Shown: in pieces, positions 24,701 through 30,989 of the stretch
How the letters are laid out: each line of letters opens with the position of its first letter
Numbering within the stretch: position 1 is the first letter of the stretch
Source of the DNA: Aplidium turbinatum
Taxonomy: Eukaryota; Chordata; Ascidiacea; Aplousobranchia; Polyclinidae
Reading direction: 5' to 3'
Assembly: GCA_918807975.1 (NCBI GenBank)
Contig: OU964930.1
Coordinates: 13,510,372-13,574,371, forward strand
Length of the DNA: 64,000 bases
Notes under the pieces: generated by a model
Seen by the model: only the letters and a program-made list of their open reading frames with translations
Database searches by the model: none
What the model was told of the DNA's origin: nothing
Position numbers and translations under genes: made by a program

Positions 24701-27700
24701 AAATGTGGCCTTTTTGTTTTCGTAGAAAGAAAACAATAGGGAATACACACAGACAGCAGATTGTTTTACATTGATTCAACGTCAGCACATTTAAAATCAA
24801 TGTAAAAAGACCTGAGTTGTTGTTTGGGTATTATTTACATTGCCAGATGTTTCAATCGGCAAAGAATATGGTATGTTAGTAGATTGAATGAAAATCACGG
24901 CAAGCATGATAAAGCAAATGATCATGAACGAAGTTTCATGGCTACTCTGCTGATTGATTGGCTCACTTGCACGCGTCAATCCACTTACGACTATTTCATG
25001 CTGCGGCTCGGAAGGTTTCGGTTGAAAAGTCGAAATTGTCTCTGTGGTTGTTGAGGGCAATTCCTTACCGGAAGTGGCAACTTCATCTGATTGGTCCTGA
25101 TTTTCAAGTGATGTCGACGCAACAGGTGCTGACTCTTGGTCGTCAACAAGGGTTAATATATTCGTGTGTAATAATGCACTGGACTGGTCTGCGAGTTGAA
25201 GACTGGTCATGTTATTGGCGATATTTTTATCAGGTTTATCAGTCCCACTGGTATTCACTTTTCTTTGCATTGGCATTCCGTCAGGAGCCCCTCTGGATTG
25301 ACCACCTTCTAACGCCATAGACTCATCTAATATTTTTCGTACGGTAGGGTCGACAATAGCCCCGTCTCGAGTTATATCGTTCGGATGAAACGAGTCCGTT
25401 GTAGCGAAACCGACAATATTTGTAATCGGTTTTAAAGGCGACTTGGCAGCTACTTCAGAAGAGCCCGATATTGATTCACGTTTGGGAATTTCTTGACCAG
25501 CAGGGGAAAACGAATGCCGACTTCTATGTTCATTACCACCAGAAAAAGATAGCATGGTTCCATCTAATTGTTCTGCTGAAGACAAATTTTTTTGTGTATT
25601 TTCCTTCGAGTTGTCGTTGGTGGTACTTTGTGGAGGTGTTTTTTCTTGGATTAAGTGCTCCTGGTTTCCAGCAAGTTGTCGGGCGGTTATGTTGGCCAGT
25701 TCTTGCTGAAACTCATCGATGCTACTTTCATATCCACCACCGTCATCGGATTGCGCTTCTTCATCGTTTTCATCATGACTGTGTTGATGGGATTCACGAT
25801 CATACGCATCATCTTGTTCTTGATGTAAAATGTTTCCCATCGCTGCATCGTCGATTAATTGCATTTCAGAGTTTCTGTTATCACTTTCGCCCGCATTTCC
25901 GCTTCGGATGCGATAACCTTGTTGTGAGAGACGAAAAGACAACCTCGACCCTTCCTCATGACGGCTTGCATCTTCCCCGAGGTTCTGGGTTTTAATCCCA
26001 ACATTCCCACTTCGATGAAGTGGGACATGTGGATCTACTGTCATGATCGGAACGGAGTTATCGTAAAAATTGGAAGGATGTGATAAATTTGGCGAAAACT
26101 CTCGCGTTTTAGATTCTTGTACTATTTCTGCTTCGCTGTGGTCTTCAGATCGAAGCCGAAGGGAATCATGAGAAAATTGAATTTCAACTTCATTTTTTAA
26201 TAAAGATCTATGTTCTTTTTCATTGGAAGCTACAACGACGGATTGAACATGAGATGTGTCCTCAATATTGTTGGAATTATCCACAAATGATTTACCACGC
26301 AAAGAATGAGAACGCGATTCTTCATAATCATGTTCCTCACCGCCCCAAGAATGGGGAGAAGAAGACAAACTATGATTATCATAAACAGTAGCATGCTGAT
26401 CATTATAACTTTGCCGTACCAAGTCCTCTTCAAGGGCAGCAACATCAGATTCAGGTTCAGCCTGCATTTGGACGGGGTTGGCTTCTGCTGAATTTCTAAG
26501 CGATTTTCTGCAACATCAAATAATTTAAAACTTATTTTTGAAATTTGTGATTTTGGGAATCTTAAGTTTATGAGTGAAAACCAAGTCCAGAGTGAAAACT
26601 GTGGCACCGTTATGGCTAGCAAATCACAAATGCTCGCTGTACCAGTTAGCTTGTTGAGATATGCTGCACTACAAGCTTACAGAGCACTGGTAATAATGGT
26701 TGCGTTGATTTGCCGTCACAACAATACAGGTATATTGTAAATATCAAGGCTTTCGCTTGACAATAAAATCGCTGTTGGTACTAGGCAAATAAAAGTCGCT
26801 GAATAGAAACGGCTTCACAGATGAAAACTACGGAACTTAATTTTGAAAAAACAATACAAAGACTTTGTGTAAAACTTTAACATTGAATTATCATGTTACT
26901 ATGTTTGCTCAATATTGGCCAGGTTTTCCTCTGGATTTTTAACAAAAGCAAGCAAAAGGTGATGATGTAAGCCGACCTGCTTTCAGCGCAATAATAGTGA
27001 GATTTTTCCAGAACTTTAAGGTATACATTTTGACATTAGCCTAACGTCAAGTAATGTACAACTTAATCTAAACCAGTTGAGCCACATCCAATCAAAGGCA
27101 TAGCGTTATGGCAACCGCAGGTTAATGCAAACAATAGTGTGCGTGTTGGAAGACAACAAGTGCTACAAAGCCTTCCTGTTATACTACCAAACTCAACAGT
27201 ATTAATGAACTGTTTGCTTTGGCTGGCAAAATTTCATGAAACTGAAGTGCTTTTGCCTCTAACTAACCAATCACTTGAAAAACTCCATAGGCTTGCTTTT
27301 TATTATGACAAGTGCGCTTCCATTGTTAAAGAGTGGGAACTTGGTACTCGCCATTTCAAACGACACATTCGAGAAAACACAGAGTAGTTTTTTGGTTTAT
27401 TTAGCGCACAAGATAACTAAAGAATGATTTTTTGTAACCGATCTTGAATCTAGTTGACAAAATTAGTTTTTCAGTTCTATAACTAATTTTAGCATTTGCC
27501 TAAGATATGAGGAGAAAACAAAACAAATTTCAAAGTCCTAATGGCACTTTACATCGCAATAACGATCGATAAATGTTATGACAAGGAGTCAATTATTATC
27601 ATCACGATCGTTCAGTGTGGTTGCGCTATAAACCATTTGTCTTTACCTTTTATTCCTTGTTTTATACGATTCATCTGAGTCACTAAGCTCGTGCTCAACA

Positions 27701-30700
27701 AATCCCGAATCATCGTTGGCGCTGGCGCACTTCGTGAAGTCTTCCCTTCTGTTTGAAACAGCCTCAATGTTCCACTTTTCACCTGTTGTGGGGTCAACAA
27801 GGGCTTTCTCGTCGGGGTGATAAAAAGGTTGGGTTTGAGGCTGACTGACATGCATAGCGTGTATAGGGTGAAGACTAGGAGAGGGTGATGAATTGTCATG
27901 TTCAAAACGTGCATTGTTTGACGCGTGCCATGAGGAAGTGTTGCTCGTGCTTACAATAGCATGAGAGGTGGTGTCAACAAACTGCTTTCGCAGCCGTCCG
28001 TTATAGTTTACAGAAACGTCATGAGAGTAAGAGGAATTTTCATTTCCGCCATATTGTAATGGTGAAACGTCGGCGGATGAATTTGAGCTTGGGTTGTGGT
28101 TGGTGAGGTAGCGGGGGTCTACGTCGTGTGGAGGGGGATGCGATGACAGGGTATTGATATCGTTATTCATGTCGTTGTCTAAGGTGAGAATGAAACAAAC
28201 ACAAAAAACTTTGTTTAACATTTTTCGAAGAACAAGCGTAGCAGAAAACCAGTTTCCCACAATAGCTTATGATAAAAGAATGTTTGGCAATCATCACAAA
28301 TCGAACAGCATGCTTGTAGCCTATGCTTAGTCCCAACTAGCAAAATCCGTCCTTTTCCCATTGATTCAAAGCCAATCTATGAACGACAGATTTTGCTACC
28401 TGGACAGTTGACTTAAAAATATTTGTCATTTAAACAAAAAACATATTGCAAATCTTAGCCTAACTAAAATTGAAAGCAATAAGGCTATGCGTCTGAATTC
28501 TCCGTTTGAAAAAGCAAGCCTTGCATCTTAAGTTCAGTAGCTTCATACAAAAATTTCTCCATGCAGACGTTTGTAAAAAGCAACCACACAAAGTGAAATA
28601 TCTCGCTAACATAACACAGGCCCGGATTTAGGGGGGGGCAGAGGGTGCAGGTGCCCCGAGCCCCCCGACTTTTAAAGGCCCCCCCTACGTGGAAAAAATG
28701 TGCTTTTGTGTTATTTTTTTTCTTTCAGCCTTTGAAGTCCCTACAAAATGCTGTGCAGTGGTGGATTAATGCTACTGTAGACGTAGACGTACTTTTTCGC
28801 GCGCTCTGTGGGCGCAAAAATTTTTTTGCATGGAGGCCCCCCGATCTAAAAGTGCCCCGGGCCCCCCATCAGCTAAATCCGGCTCTGACATAACAAGAGA
28901 TCTACAATATCAACACTACGGTTACATGTTGAAAATAACCATGCTATACCTCGAGAACTGGCATTGGACTGAGGTGGCATATTGTACCGCACCCGTCTCT
29001 TTTTCGGTCCTTCCCGAAGCACAGACTTGGCGTGACTCGGTCTTCTTTCTTCTTGCATTTTATGGGACGAGTTAATATATGTTTGTTCATCTTCGACGTG
29101 CTGAAAGTGGTTATAGCCACTTGGTGGTAAGCCATCATTCGAATGTCTTGGTGTTGTTCGACCTTGGTGTTCGTTTGAAAATGCAACTTGTGACTTAGAT
29201 GGGTCAATTTCATTGTCATAAGCACTTTTGCCACTAACGTGTCTTTGCTGGCGCTTCATGTCTCGTTTTCGAGTTGAACTAGGAATTCTTGTATTTTGGA
29301 TTTTACCAGTTTGACCAGGTTTATTTGTTGTCTTGACGACTTGAGGTAACGGTACTGGACCATCGCCTCTTAACATTGGACTATTGTTGTAACTTGGTGA
29401 CAAAGAATCGTTTGCGTTATCAAATTTATAAGATGATTGCATAGGCGGTAACTGGCTGGCTCCAATAGCAGTGCTATTAGCGGTGACGTTGCTGAGATCA
29501 GACACTGAGCTGTGTAAGTCCTGAAGTCGCGGCTGAATTGGTGGTAGCACAGCGTAAGTGTACATTGTTGGCTGACCAGGTAAAACAAAAATTTCTGGCA
29601 TGGTGCTCTGTAAAGCAAATTTTAGCATGAAGTATGAATTTAATTTGGTAACAAACACAACGATCAGTGGTTGTCTTTTTTTAGTTGGCTACTTACGTAA
29701 GGCGGAAGAAAGTTTTTTACTTTTAACTGGCGTTCTTGAGTTTGTCGAACCTGTCAAAAAAGTGGACAAATTAGCCCATTGCTATGTGATCTATTCGGTA
29801 TCATTCTAGATTCTAGAATATAGATGGATTGCTGTCCCAAATTTTCAATGACGTTAGTTCCCAACGATGGCTCCTTCGATATAGAAATTTTGCGAATGCA
29901 ACTATTACTAGTACGATAGTTAATTTGTTAAGCCTGAGAGGAAACATCAACAATTGGCAGAGTTGTAAAAACTGTAAAGATCAAACGAGATGAATGTTAA
30001 AAGAGTTTTTCAGAACAACAAAGGATAAAATTACATGATTCCAAAGTGCGTTGTTAAAGTTTCCTTTCGTTTTTGATTTAAACCACAAGACAAAGCAAGA
30101 TGTGAACCCTACACCACACAAATCCATTATCTGCTGGTCGTGGTACAAAGACAAACATATTTACGAAAATTAAAGTTTTCGACAACATTGCGGAGATGCA
30201 AGTCCACAAGTTCGACGTTTTTTCTTGCAAGAGACAAATAAAGACTACGTCGAAGTACGTCATTGACGTACGTCGACGTAGTAATACCTAAAATCTCACC
30301 AATGCTAGACATCTTCCCACGTGCTTTAAGAAAACGTAATCTTTTGGAAAGATGTTGTCACCAAGTTGCTCTTTGATGTCTCGGCGTAGGCGAACTACAG
30401 ACGTGTCAGGCAAAACTCTGCAACAAGTGACAATAATTTGCTGCAAATATGGTACTTTTTCTTATTTTGTTGTGAAAAAACACAAATTTTCCTTAACTAT
30501 ATTTAATGTAGGTTAATGTCGTGATATTGTGATTGATTGCGACAAATACGAGTTTTGAAAATAGTGTCTGCAGCCTATCTTTTTAGATATCCAGAAAATA
30601 AATTAAAAATCTTTTTGCACTGAATGTGAAAGTATTTTAAACGTAAAGAAGCTAGATGTCTCCTTACTAAAACTTGACCAACACTGCAAGTCTTGAAAAG

Positions 30701-30989
30701 AACAAAATCATATTACAGTTGAAACAAGTCGCAAAAAAAAAACAATCAACCTATTGCAACAGGTAACTAACTTACAGATCGACAATTTAACCAGCAAGAT
30801 GGACCACTTTAGATCGATGCAAGAACAGTAACAAATGTGACATTGCTAAGCTGATGTATTTTGGAGCGCCACAAACCTGATAAAACCGGCACTGAATGTG
30901 TCTCCAATGACCTTATGACTGGCAGAGTTGAGCTTTTCTACCCAGTGTTCCATTGGAACCACAGATACATGAAGATCCACCAACTGCAT
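3636..30989 (-). CDS. SPATA1: SPATA1-like coiled-coil protein, 13 coding exons
   Basis: Thirteen exons join in frame on the minus strand with GT/AG junctions: 30877-30989, 30300-30417, 29697-29750, 28950-29607, 27647-28178, 24989-26507, 23795-23917, 23385-23466, 22212-22337, 19521-19614, 19059-19164, 4382-4480 and 3636-3764. Together they make 3753 nt, 1250 residues plus stop. Residues 1-110 match the conserved N-terminus of vertebrate SPATA1 as I remember it: VDLHV, TFSAGFIRV, FPKDYVFLKHVGRCLALV, LKVKNFLPPY, EIFVLPG. Residues about 1067-1250 match the C-terminal coiled coil (SPATA1_C): RDMWKKKFFEEKKRTLPLED, ATRLQHDMDNLRRRIEDAK and MRQELLAKK. The middle, about 315-1066, is low-complexity Ser/Asp/Glu/His-rich sequence. 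It makes the protein over twice the vertebrate length (about 450 residues). Vertebrate SPATA1 is testis-enriched and has been linked to sperm head or acrosome formation; function here is inferred only. Confidence 0.88.
4382..4480 (-). CDS. SPATA1: SPATA1-like exon 12, coiled coil
   Basis: A 99-nt exon between AAATACAG and GTAAAATG, phase 0 on both sides. It encodes residues 1176-1208, ILATRLQHDMDNLRRRIEDA and KIKLTGEIK. It matches the LQHEIDQLxRKLxxxKMKLxxEIK pattern of SPATA1. It is separated from exon 11 by a 14.6-kb intron filled with nested elements. Confidence 0.87.
5808..5860 (-). ncRNA. Hammerhead-ribozyme-like motif, probable Penelope-like relic
   Basis: Read on the minus strand the order is CTGATGAG, then a stem GGCTTA/TAAGCC with a 3-base loop, then GAAAA, then a short stem GTTTGAC/GTTAAAC. 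This is the CUGAUGA - stem II - GAA - stem III order of hammerhead ribozymes found at the ends of Penelope-like retroelements. There is one extra A after GAA, and stem I is not obvious, so activity is doubtful. Confidence 0.4.
6150..6839. repeat. 13-bp satellite, left block (about 53 units)
   Basis: Near-perfect head-to-tail copies of TAACTAGTAACTG with a period of 13. This block and the one at 13854-15361 are one array split by the BEL/Pao insertion; the duplicated ACTGT at both junctions proves the split. The unit is made of the same GTAACTAG and AACTGTAAC words as the ends of the enclosing hAT-like element. Confidence 0.97.
6847..7238 (+). mobile_element. Inverted-repeat element with 60-bp perfect TIRs and 9-bp duplication
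   Basis: The element begins GGTAGGCACTTTAACATTAC and ends with the exact reverse complement; the two arms match over about 60 bp. The 9-bp target duplication GTTGTTCCA lies at 6838-6846 and 7239-7247. A 9-bp duplication with long TIRs suggests a non-autonomous Mutator-like or P-like element. It carries a tRNA-like sequence and no protein gene. It is the youngest layer of the nest. Confidence 0.9.
7007..7080 (-). ncRNA. tRNA-like sequence with pol III A and B boxes
   Basis: On the minus strand the order is TTGCCTAATGG (A-box-like), GGTTAGGGC, then GTGGGTTCGATTCCCAC, a perfect T-arm with the B box GGTTCGATTCC. The 3' acceptor strand CCTCTGC has no matching 5' partner at the expected place, and no clean anticodon stem forms. 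It is therefore a tRNA-derived promoter or pseudo-tRNA, not a functional tRNA. Confidence 0.65.
7720..8241 (+). repeat. Leader of the BEL/Pao element with degenerate 55-bp repeats
   Basis: Between the 5' LTR and the gag ATG are four or five imperfect copies of a roughly 55-bp unit built from AAAAATAAACGACG, a T-rich stretch, TTGGTAGG and CAAGAAG. Starts lie near 7720, 7776, 7829, 7888 and 7942. The usual primer-binding site was not identified with certainty. Confidence 0.55.
8242..13059 (+). CDS. BEL/Pao gag-pol polyprotein (retroelement)
   Basis: One open frame of 1605 codons from the first ATG of the frame (MSTLGGDKD). Recognisable parts, in order, are: a gag-like region with an alanine/glutamate/arginine coiled segment (AEARAAEAAARAEA repeats); the DUF1759-type gag domain; Cys/His knuckles; an aspartic protease of the Pao type; reverse transcriptase with the box YMDDF; the start of RNase H (GFSDAS); and a C-terminal integrase-tail domain of the DUF5641 type. 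The set is incomplete for pol, so the element is read as broken (about one large break) although the frame is open. It lies antisense to the host gene. Confidence 0.9.
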   Translation: MSTLGGDKDSTAVDSTEFKPDDVLCGRAGHSGERPINDEAKSVREARHLRRDILTQIGKLSVALGSLSDKQELLIFRSKLSTLEEELRHFHALLTKIFNSAILAELRDRVDPEFNSLKNNFEQKESEFSDMLDADIHPEDRASNVSTRMSMTSSRIVAQINLQLRREELQIQAEAEARAAEAAARAEAIRAEAAARAEAEARAAEAAARAEARAAEFALKDAQLRAEQRKEVVLAEYRSEVGSRRSSKKGSSRHSRNEHQSQFNLHNLFQTPVQPVSGPGQSTRFPAVSGGLGAAAKGLPNAVEPRSANYNRTPPPERTGHGAAISSNALPSSQFSAPLGFDRPATRNLGGCERRIASPDFNVCKDRDRAVHVTEPTQPLKGYSLSSPAKSSSQQQDCFFEYQNSRTFFDKAALIGYDGNNMPFIFFKNRVTALMAASPFKGTRLTLLQAACVRTAAQTIANLVSDTPGLSEEDRIEMSLARLSQRFGVRGGLFAEPEIRKYRYGSKLTSTSSSDLKEFKDELSQCLLYAQAYGQRDKLEGRFVLDLAKRLPFDAKQRYLDFLGDQYGGTDEPTFQSLFEFVVREETRKSTDFSIMLMGDSGESQHFKKFGKGKLPSCPVRQTSVKPHDDVMSGSSQYSTVVGAPRGGEARRKNLPACICCSSRGQVEYHFLSNCKEFLRLTPKDRRDVIVKAGKCLNCLRQHMVRDCVHANNCRKCGPNNDRKHYFLLHDFYVTSRDSLDSVGKDDARARVPVRNVKIGNVKAAFNRVTAARVLNPMTGKSKLVYCQHDPGSQLTFVSSDLVCELDLKPYDKASFKMDTLAGQKATCADLVKLNIQSLETDELFCDITSVVNPAWADDVKTLPHKQDLNGFRHFHDVNMFHLNDCSTVDVLIGNDNAYLMWAKEERVGENRSEPHALLTPLGWLACGGKSPLDESVAKVCRVQTSSESDVISGFQRKIESRDMEIADLNKVIQDLTLQNETCELSRNDILARELVEPNIELKDGRFEIPVPLKEDIDLPNNFVLASDRAAALRKKALKQPELRDFLTDTMKDLKSNGYIERTGEAGNVKGFEWYLPYFVTSQLKKRIVYDGKSEFRGTCVNDVMFSGPDLLNPLVDVLARFRLGRFGLMADVTKCFFQIKLPESQRDLFRILWFEDDDLENGRMVPFRFCVHPWGIKSSPYIACLAIKKMIEQNPSSAGELTLCNIANNMYMDDFIFSADSLEEAQQITHESIALFDSRGFKLGKWSANKEAMIVLSNLDNEMLSPLIRDIDFQTENMTLPSAKTLGCVWQTESDEMRIACSLKPLAKHTRRSMLSQLGQNFDPLGFGAPFFLKARLILQQLAIDKFDWDTEVPDSFVKEWESWLRSLDLLKDFSLPRWYFANSGVCSPDDIVSYQLHGFSDASAQGGAWEAMVKQFKIAFFHILDFSIRKPNYIELLTYTGSAVRIVNERPLVPLSDDPRDFTVITPASLLTPYLDPYCAVGQPHDRDQLRRDYRFNLSLSQQFWSKWIDFYLPGLQGRKKWLKMAENLEPGQLVVVGSLQDIGKRGKYQLGRVHEVVPQIRKGKPVVRRAKVAVCNYDESTGKVKVDYVLRDISCLAPVKNT
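13375..13853 (+). repeat. 3' LTR of the BEL/Pao element
   Basis: A 479-bp copy, TGTTCCAGACGG to CTGTGACCA, followed by the target duplication ACTGT and then directly by satellite. It is nearly identical to the 5' LTR. Confidence 0.95.
13854..15361. repeat. 13-bp satellite, right block (about 116 units)
   Basis: A continuation of the TAACTAGTAACTG array after the BEL/Pao insertion, essentially without variants over about 1.5 kb. It merges into the right subterminal region of the hAT-like element (GGTAACTGTAACGGTAACTC). Such homogeneity implies recent expansion. Confidence 0.97.
15478..17867 (-). mobile_element. TAGGGTG-class DNA transposon (member A)
   Basis: The termini are TAGGGTGCCACAGGCGCCC and, at the right, the reverse complement of TAGAGTGCCACAGGCGCCC. 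The exact 8-bp target duplication TTGACTAT lies at 15470-15477 and 17868-17875. The left target overlaps the right duplication of the neighbouring hAT-like element, so this one landed at its edge. It contains a minus-strand transposase remnant. The inner ends are also inverted and share TGAACTTTTTTT. Confidence 0.9.
15861..17288 (-). pseudogene. Transposase remnant of member A (DGK / FDTTSSNTG / CRHHIGE type)
   Basis: The main frame, 15861-16835, encodes 324 residues. They comprise a basic N-part (KRKHSRKEAEVQRKEKEIKR), TIHWDGKMMES, RLPILLSGIGGSKLLGVP, MVFDTTSSNTGHKTAACIQI and LLWAACRHHIGEII, ending in SSSGPNISS. More N-terminal coding sequence follows upstream in other frames to about 17288 (SVDAANETVKDILTFYYKAN, split by a frame change). 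The D...D...CxxH-E layout suggests an RNase-H-like transposase related to hAT. The C-terminal third seen in the other members is missing, so this copy is defective. Confidence 0.7.
17876..18614. other. Intron sequence, no gene seen
   Basis: AT-rich SPATA1-like intron sequence. I see no long frame, RNA gene or clear repeat here. Confidence 0.4.
18626..19010. mobile_element. Foldback / MULE-like inverted-repeat element
   Basis: Inverted arms of about 85-90 bp contain GACGTCGCTATAA, ATAGCACCTGGACTGGAAGC and GCTAGGCCTCATCTTGGAC, separated by about 200 bp. The flanks carry CAGAGAACGTA (18615-18625) and CAGAGAACATA (19011-19021), a probable 9-11 bp target duplication with one mismatch. The element lies 48 bp from the splice donor of SPATA1-like exon 11. 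Confidence 0.78.
19059..19164 (-). CDS. SPATA1: SPATA1-like exon 11
   Basis: The acceptor AATTGCAG precedes TTCTCATC, and the donor is AATAAA|GTGAGT. It encodes residues 1140-1175: HRQLVSAMEGVKP, then a proline-rich linker ILPPVVPPPSNK. A foldback element (18626-19010) begins 48 bp downstream of the donor. Confidence 0.85.
19521..19614 (-). CDS. SPATA1: SPATA1-like exon 10
   Basis: The acceptor TATCGCAG precedes TGCGTGAC, and the donor is GACAG|GTAAAC. It encodes residues 1109-1139: VRDMWKKKFFEEKKRTLPLE then DICRRLQAEVD. This is the most recognisable block of the SPATA1 C-terminal domain. Confidence 0.88.
20497..20907. mobile_element. hAT MITE (CAGTGGTTCCCAACC ends)
   Basis: The ends are CAGTGGTTCCCAACCTGGGG and the reverse complement of a matching end (GGTTGGGAACCACTG). 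The exact target duplication CTTTAGAC lies at 20489-20496 and 20908-20915. The GGGGGTCCGTGA word recurs near both ends. The element is 411 bp with no gene. It is surrounded by short direct repeats of TCAGCACCCTATAGACTCA. Confidence 0.92.
22212..22337 (-). CDS. SPATA1: SPATA1-like exon 9, coiled coil
   Basis: The acceptor TTCACCAG precedes AAGTAAAG, and the donor is ACAG|GTGAGT. It encodes residues 1067-1108, with KLWNELQKVRAERAKAEKD and RRDLVKHAK. This is the start of the conserved SPATA1 C-terminal coiled coil. Confidence 0.85.
22902..23350 (-). mobile_element. Solo BEL/Pao LTR, diverged
   Basis: The minus strand matches the LTR of the element at 6840-13853 in many blocks, for example TCGCACATTTAACTG, CTAATTTTACAGAAATACA-like sequence, and the terminal GGTTTACCGCTGTAACCA. 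It is clearly older than the full element. No internal region lies beside it. The outer edge near 23350 is approximate, and no target duplication was confirmed. Confidence 0.7.
23385..23466 (-). CDS. SPATA1: SPATA1-like exon 8
   Basis: An 82-nt exon between AATTTTTAG and GTTAGTTA. It enters at phase 0 and leaves at phase 1, which is exactly the phase needed by exon 9. It encodes residues 1040-1066, SQTSTNDERTRSPQT onward. A solo BEL LTR ends about 35 bp away in the following intron. Confidence 0.7.
23728..23783. repeat. Palindromic micro-MITE copy
   Basis: Contains GCAAACGTTAAATCAACGTA, then AAAATGACTG and CTGTCTGG. This is the right half of the palindrome described at 53365-53434. It lies in the intron beside SPATA1-like exon 7. 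Confidence 0.5.
23795..23917 (-). CDS. SPATA1: SPATA1-like exon 7
   Basis: A 123-nt exon between TGTTTTCAG and GTAAGTAG, phase 0 on both sides. It encodes residues 999-1039, beginning KPSEEESKSTTSSSSHYPQL. The composition is Ser/Pro-rich like the preceding exons. Of the two fully open frames, this one agrees with the neighbours. Confidence 0.72.
24750..24811. repeat. Palindromic micro-MITE copy at the end of exon 6
   Basis: Reads GTTTTACATTGATTCAACG, then GTCAGCACA, then AAATCAATGTAAAAAGAC, a near-palindrome related to the one at 53365-53434. It sits where the open frame of SPATA1-like exon 6 would run out. This argues that the last part of that frame is intronic. Confidence 0.6.
24989..26507 (-). 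CDS. SPATA1: SPATA1-like exon 6, large low-complexity exon
   Basis: The acceptor GTTGCAG precedes AAAATCGC. I placed the donor at GAAATAGTC|GTAAGT, a consensus site that keeps phase 0. Residues 492-998 are acidic, Ser/His/Gln-rich and probably unstructured. The frame stays open 62 codons past this donor. That extension encodes a hydrophobic stretch SFMIICFIMLAVIFIQS and ends inside a palindromic repeat at 24750-24811. The later donors (24812 or 24839) also keep phase 0 but are weaker, and the first lies in the repeat. Confidence 0.75.
27139..27387 (+). other. Unrecognised open frame in a SPATA1-like intron
   Basis: An 82-codon frame opposite to the host gene, reading LPVILPNSTVLMNCLLWLAK and later LHRLAFYYDKCASIVKEWEL. 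The composition looks protein-like, but I do not recognise it and see no splice partners. It could be an exon fragment of a transposase or chance. Confidence 0.25.
27647..28178 (-). CDS. SPATA1: SPATA1-like exon 5
   Basis: The acceptor CACCTTAG precedes ACAACGACATG, and the donor is AAAAG|GTAAAG. Residues 315-491 are Ser/His/Asn-rich and probably disordered, with a short ordered-looking segment KALVDPTTGEKWNIEAVSNR. It enters at phase 1 and leaves at phase 2. Confidence 0.82.
28336..28406. repeat. Palindromic micro-MITE copy
   Basis: Contains GCAAAATCCGTCC, CATTGATTCAAAG and CGACAGATTTTGC, matching both outer arms of the palindrome at 53365-53434. It lies in the intron between SPATA1-like exons 4 and 5. 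Confidence 0.5.
28617..28887. mobile_element. hAT MITE (CAGGCCCGGATTTAG ends)
   Basis: The ends are CAGGCCCGGATTTAG and CTAAATCCGGCTCTG. The exact duplication ACATAACA lies at 28609-28616 and 28888-28895. The subterminal regions are C-rich (GCCCCGAGCCCCCCG and GCCCCGGGCCCCCC). It is 271 bp and non-coding, in the intron between SPATA1-like exons 4 and 5. Confidence 0.92.
28950..29607 (-). CDS. SPATA1: SPATA1-like exon 4
   Basis: The acceptor TTTACAG comes before AGCACCATGCC, and the donor is TCTCGAG|GTATAG. It encodes residues 96-314. It opens with STMPEIFVLPG, the end of the conserved N-terminal block, then passes into Ser/Asn/Pro-rich sequence. A basic patch KKRRVRYNMPP lies near its end. 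A 271-bp hAT MITE lies just downstream in the intron. Confidence 0.85.
29697..29750 (-). CDS. SPATA1: SPATA1-like exon 3
   Basis: A 54-nt exon between TTGACAG and GTAAGT. It encodes VRQTQERQLKVKNFLPPY (residues 78-95), the counterpart of the vertebrate VKEKQExELKLKSFAPPY block. It is phase 0 on both sides. Confidence 0.88.
30245..30281. repeat. Short near-perfect palindrome next to exon 2
   Basis: Arms CTACGTCGAAGTACGTC and GACGTACGTCGACGTAG (one mismatch) are separated by ATT. It lies in the intron about 19 bp from the donor of SPATA1-like exon 2. It contains TGACGTAC, a CRE-like core, but a regulatory role is speculative. Confidence 0.55.
30300..30417 (-). CDS. SPATA1: SPATA1-like exon 2
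   Basis: The acceptor TTGCAG precedes AGTTTTGCC, and the donor is GCATTG|GTGAGA. It enters at phase 2 and leaves at phase 0. It encodes residues 38-77, including LRRDIKEQLGDNIFPKDY and FLKHVGRCLAL, which align with the conserved ubiquitin-like N-terminal block of SPATA1. Confidence 0.88.
30877..30989 (-). CDS. SPATA1: SPATA1-like exon 1 (start codon)
   Basis: ATG at 30989-30987 is preceded in frame by a TAA four codons upstream, which supports this start. It encodes residues 1-37 plus two bases of codon 38, including VDLHVSVVP and TFSAGFIR. The donor after 30877 reads CAG|GTTTGT. Confidence 0.85.

Noticed and set aside
25471-25995. Plus-strand frame of 174 codons
   Set aside because: It lies opposite SPATA1-like exon 6 and has no domain; it is the shadow of a low-complexity coding exon.
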